Origin: Linepithema humile
Taxonomy: Eukaryota > Arthropoda > Insecta > Hymenoptera > Formicidae
DNA: 64,000 nt
Direction: 5' to 3'
Assembly: GCF_040581485.1 (NCBI RefSeq)
Contig: NC_090132.1
Span: 5,715,001 to 5,779,000 of the forward strand
Each line of letters opens with the position of its first letter. The first letter of the stretch is position 1. Of the stretch, positions 60,930 to 64,000 are shown one piece after another. The notes under the pieces are model-generated. The model searched no databases, was not told where the DNA came from, and worked only from the letters and a program-made list of their open reading frames with translations. A program made the translations under genes and the position numbers.

Positions 60930-60977
60930 TATTATAAAATTATTATAGTACTTAGTAACTATAATAATTTTATAATA
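60930..60977. repeat. Perfect 20-bp hairpin
   Basis: TATTATAAAATTATTATAGT and its exact reverse complement flank an eight-base loop (ACTTAGTA). Could be the remains of a small DNA element or a structured RNA stem; the sequence is pure AT-rich, which raises the odds of chance. Confidence 0.7.
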
Positions 60978-60979
60978 CT

Positions 60980-63170
60980 TTCCCAATTCTCTATCTTGTT
61001 CTCTCAATTAAATCTGGCAAGAAATCAACGTTCTGTGACGTAGATGTAACAGGTGGTCCAATTCGATTTACGACAAACCAGCTCGAACTATTGAATGCAA
61101 CCATTTTCGTAGGACAAAGGCAAACGAGTTTACTGAAGATGTGGAAAAGGGAAAATGAGTTTGCTTACTTAAGAAGTTACTCGAACGGAAATAGTGTCTC
61201 TGTTCCACTTATATTCACCGTTCTACTTATACTCGCTTTTACAAAGATGGTAAACTTCCGATAAAATAGTGTCGGCTTTATCAAACTGGAAAATCAATTA
61301 AAAAACTCAATTAATATTTGTCAACTTAAAGAAGTAGCTGCGATTGACTTGCATTTCTACGCGTATAGAAATATGCATCTTTAGGAAACACAGAAACTGA
61401 TGATTGAGTATTATAAATTCACATTAATTTAGAAGTTTAATTGTTAACAGAAATAAAAACAATTTCAAGTTAAAAAATACAAACTTTTCTTTTCCAGATC
61501 TTAGAGTATAATATGTTGACTAAGAATTGCTATATTTTGTATCAAGTAAATAAATCGCATTTATATCTTGCTTACAAATTAATTAACTATTTAATAATTA
61601 TATGTATTTTTCAACATATTTCTATTATATTACTATTCCATCTTATTTATTGTTTCACTATATTTCTTATTTAGTAAAAAATAACAATAAATAAATAAAA
61701 TTAAAGACTTCATGAATAGATAAAATATTTAAGTTTATTTTTAATTAAAGTTATCAATCAAATGCTTCGAAAATAAAAGAACATTCTAAAGAGAATTAAA
61801 AAAACAACTTTTTTAAGATATTAGTAGTTGTTTTGTACGCCAACACAAATTCTTCTGGCAGTAAAATCAACTTGATTAATGAGAAAAGCTCCGCGACGGC
61901 TGATCTGTCGAATCACATGTATGTATAAATAATTGCATACGTGACGTGTGATTGGTGCAAATATGCATATCTGAACACAATTTTGATGGAAATACAATAA
62001 TGCATTTTTGAGTCACATCCTAGAGAGTTCCGATAATGGCATGCATATTTAGCCGTGTATTATTAGTACTTAAAAAAATCTCAAACGTAGAAAAAAGTGA
62101 TAATATTATGTATTAAAAAGAAATAAAAAGAATTATCTTTTCTAGATAAAAAATTTTAGATATTTTTATCATATATAACATGCTGCTCTTGTGACATTTC
62201 TTGCTAACCATAATCATAATCATTTTGTTTTGTTAAGTATTAAAATAAGTATTAACTAAGTATCAATTAAATATTAATGTAATGTATAAAATATCATATA
62301 TCAAAGTGTTGGTATATTAAATAAATCTAATTTCGACAAAAGAGCTCGGATTATACGCGAATCGAACTCTATACATGTAGTTTAATGAAACCGTGTTTTC
62401 AATTATGAAACAAAAGGAAGAGTCGCTAACTCAAATTGATCGCATTAGACTTAGTTTGCTTTGCCATCAAACTACTTGTATCGAGTGAAACGGTGGCAGA
62501 TAGCACTGCGTGGAAATTTGAGGGACTGTTTATTCCTATAGGTCAAAACCATCGCGCCGCTGATATATCCTCCTAAACCATCATCTTTGCCCGGCAGGCA
62601 CGTTCCGCTCTTAAACGATAACTTTCTGCGAATGATTAACAACCAACCAAGCAAATGATTTGATCTGAGTGAAATCCGTGAAACAAGAGAATGTATACAT
62701 TTTAACGTGAATTCAAACTTTGTATGCTGCGTTTCATTTCCGCTGTAAGAGCGATTAGAGAGAAAATTTTGGATGGAATTGCACGAACATGATGTAAAAG
62801 CAATCGGATAGAGTATCAAGTACTGTGACTATTGCATCTATACATACATTTATCTTGTTTTAATAGTATTAAATTTCGATGACAGATTTTTCGATCAAGT
62901 TGGAATTGATGTTTCACATAAAAAAAAAAGAGAAAAGCTAATAAAAATATAATAAAATCTATTTATCAACTTTTTGATATTCAATTTTTATACGTGGCTG
63001 GCTGTACAAAAATTAACACAATTAAAATTTTATCGAGGAAACAAATATCAACAAGCCCATCAAAAAGAATTGCAATACTGTTCGACTAATTCTGTTTGAT
63101 GCAATAATATTTTTGTAATATCATAATCTTTCATGGAGCTAATCAACTTTTAATCGATGTTATCTTAGGG
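60980..63170. other. Intergenic stretch, no gene recognised
   Basis: AT-rich with GC-richer patches near 61000-61260 and 62470-62780. The minus frame 62819-62472 (115 codons) covers the latter; it has no recognised family and no clear splice borders. Confidence 0.45.
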
Positions 63171-63720
63171 ATTACACTAACTCGGTGGTGACATCGAATT
63201 GCTGCAAGGTAAAATTTGCTAGTGCCGGTTGACGATCGATTTTTCCGGACGTATAACCGGGTCGACCCGGCTGCTATGTGTGTGAAGTATGCGCGTGAAT
63301 GTGTGAGTGTATGAAATTACCGAAGGTACCACGCATTCGTCTGTATTCACGCCAGGACACATTATTATCAAGCGCGACTTTAGACGGACGTATGTAAATG
63401 ACTTTCACGCGCGATCATTGGCTCATCGTACTCGAGTTAGATTCCCGTGGTAGAGCCGTCGGTCGACGTCACAGTTATAGCTTACTCTATTTTCGCTTAT
63501 CTCGAGTCCACCACGGTCTTCTCCTCTGCCGAATCTCTTTCTCACTCATGTATTTCTGGCTTGACTTCTCGCGAAGTACGCACACGCCGCAGAATCGCGA
63601 GGAAACACACAGTTCGAAGTACTTCGATTAAATTTATTTTTGTTTTTGTTCTTCGCTTGTGTAAATTGTCCGCGATTCCAGAAAGAACCGCCCGACAGTT
63701 CAGAAATAAATTTCACGATA
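63171..63720. promoter_or_regulatory. GC-richer island near the right edge
   Basis: About 550 bases with many CG dinucleotides and two overlapping plus frames (63398-63631 and 63447-63725) that show no family likeness. Its composition resembles the other islands of the window. A promoter or first exon of a gene beyond the right edge is possible. Confidence 0.25.
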
Positions 63721-64000
63721 CTTAGTTTTCAAATAATATCACAAAGTTTGTGTATTTCAGATTTTCTAAAAGATTGAATATAAGAAAATAAAGTGGATAA
63801 AAAGAATGATGGTTGTTTTGACATTAACATATTCATAATTTTTTTTGTGTCATCAAACATATTTATACCTTCAATTTGTTTCAAATAAACTTTATCGGAT
63901 CAAGATTTGAAGCTTAGAAGCGTAGTTAATGTTCAAAAATTTTAAATATGTAAAAAAAAAGATTAAATAATTCCTTAATCTTTCTCGCCCGATCACACGA

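Noticed and set aside
62472..62819. 115-codon minus frame
   Set aside because: No recognised family, no upstream promoter or splice context; insufficient to call a gene.

Overview
The window looks like nuclear DNA of an insect, most likely a hymenopteran and perhaps an ant. It is AT-rich with short GC-richer islands, has small exons split by GT-AG introns, carries a short interstitial TTAGG-type repeat, and holds many small palindromic DNA elements. The species call is an inference from style and gene content; no marker in the window proves it.

Three protein genes can be reconstructed exon by exon. (1) On the + strand, 8682-26942, is a BAIAP3/Munc13-4-family gene (staccato/Unc-13-4 type: C2A - MUN - C2B, no C1 domain). 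It has 24 visible exons and about 1177 residues in one unbroken frame from the first visible exon to the stop. Its initiating exon was not found. (2) On the - strand, 31306-29585, is a complete three-exon gene for the leucine-rich-repeat axonemal dynein light chain 1 (DNAL1), 210 residues, convergent with gene 1. (3) On the - strand, 50014-35679, is a complete five-exon RGK-family (Rad/Gem/Kir) small GTPase of 271 residues, with a tiny first exon and one intron of about 10.4 kb.

Layout: 1-8681 is the 5' flank or 5' intron of the BAIAP3-like gene, with no gene recognised. 8682-26942 is that gene; its intron 14780-17677 carries a striking inverted array of 153-bp tandem repeats. 26943-29584 is 3' UTR and intergenic sequence. 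29585-31306 is DNAL1. 31307-35678 is intergenic. 35679-50014 is the RGK gene, whose large intron holds a near-perfect palindromic element at 45872-46489. 50015-64000 has no confident gene; it holds a diverged relative of that palindrome, microsatellites, and GC-richer islands that could be regulatory.

Functionally, the BAIAP3/Munc13-4 family primes dense-core or lysosome-related vesicles for calcium-dependent fusion, and RGK proteins restrain voltage-gated calcium channels, so two of the three genes act on calcium-triggered secretion in different ways. DNAL1 belongs to cilia and flagella (sperm and chordotonal neurons in insects). Nothing in the sequence shows that the three are co-regulated. 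I saw no tRNA, rRNA, CRISPR array, or intact transposase or reverse transcriptase gene.
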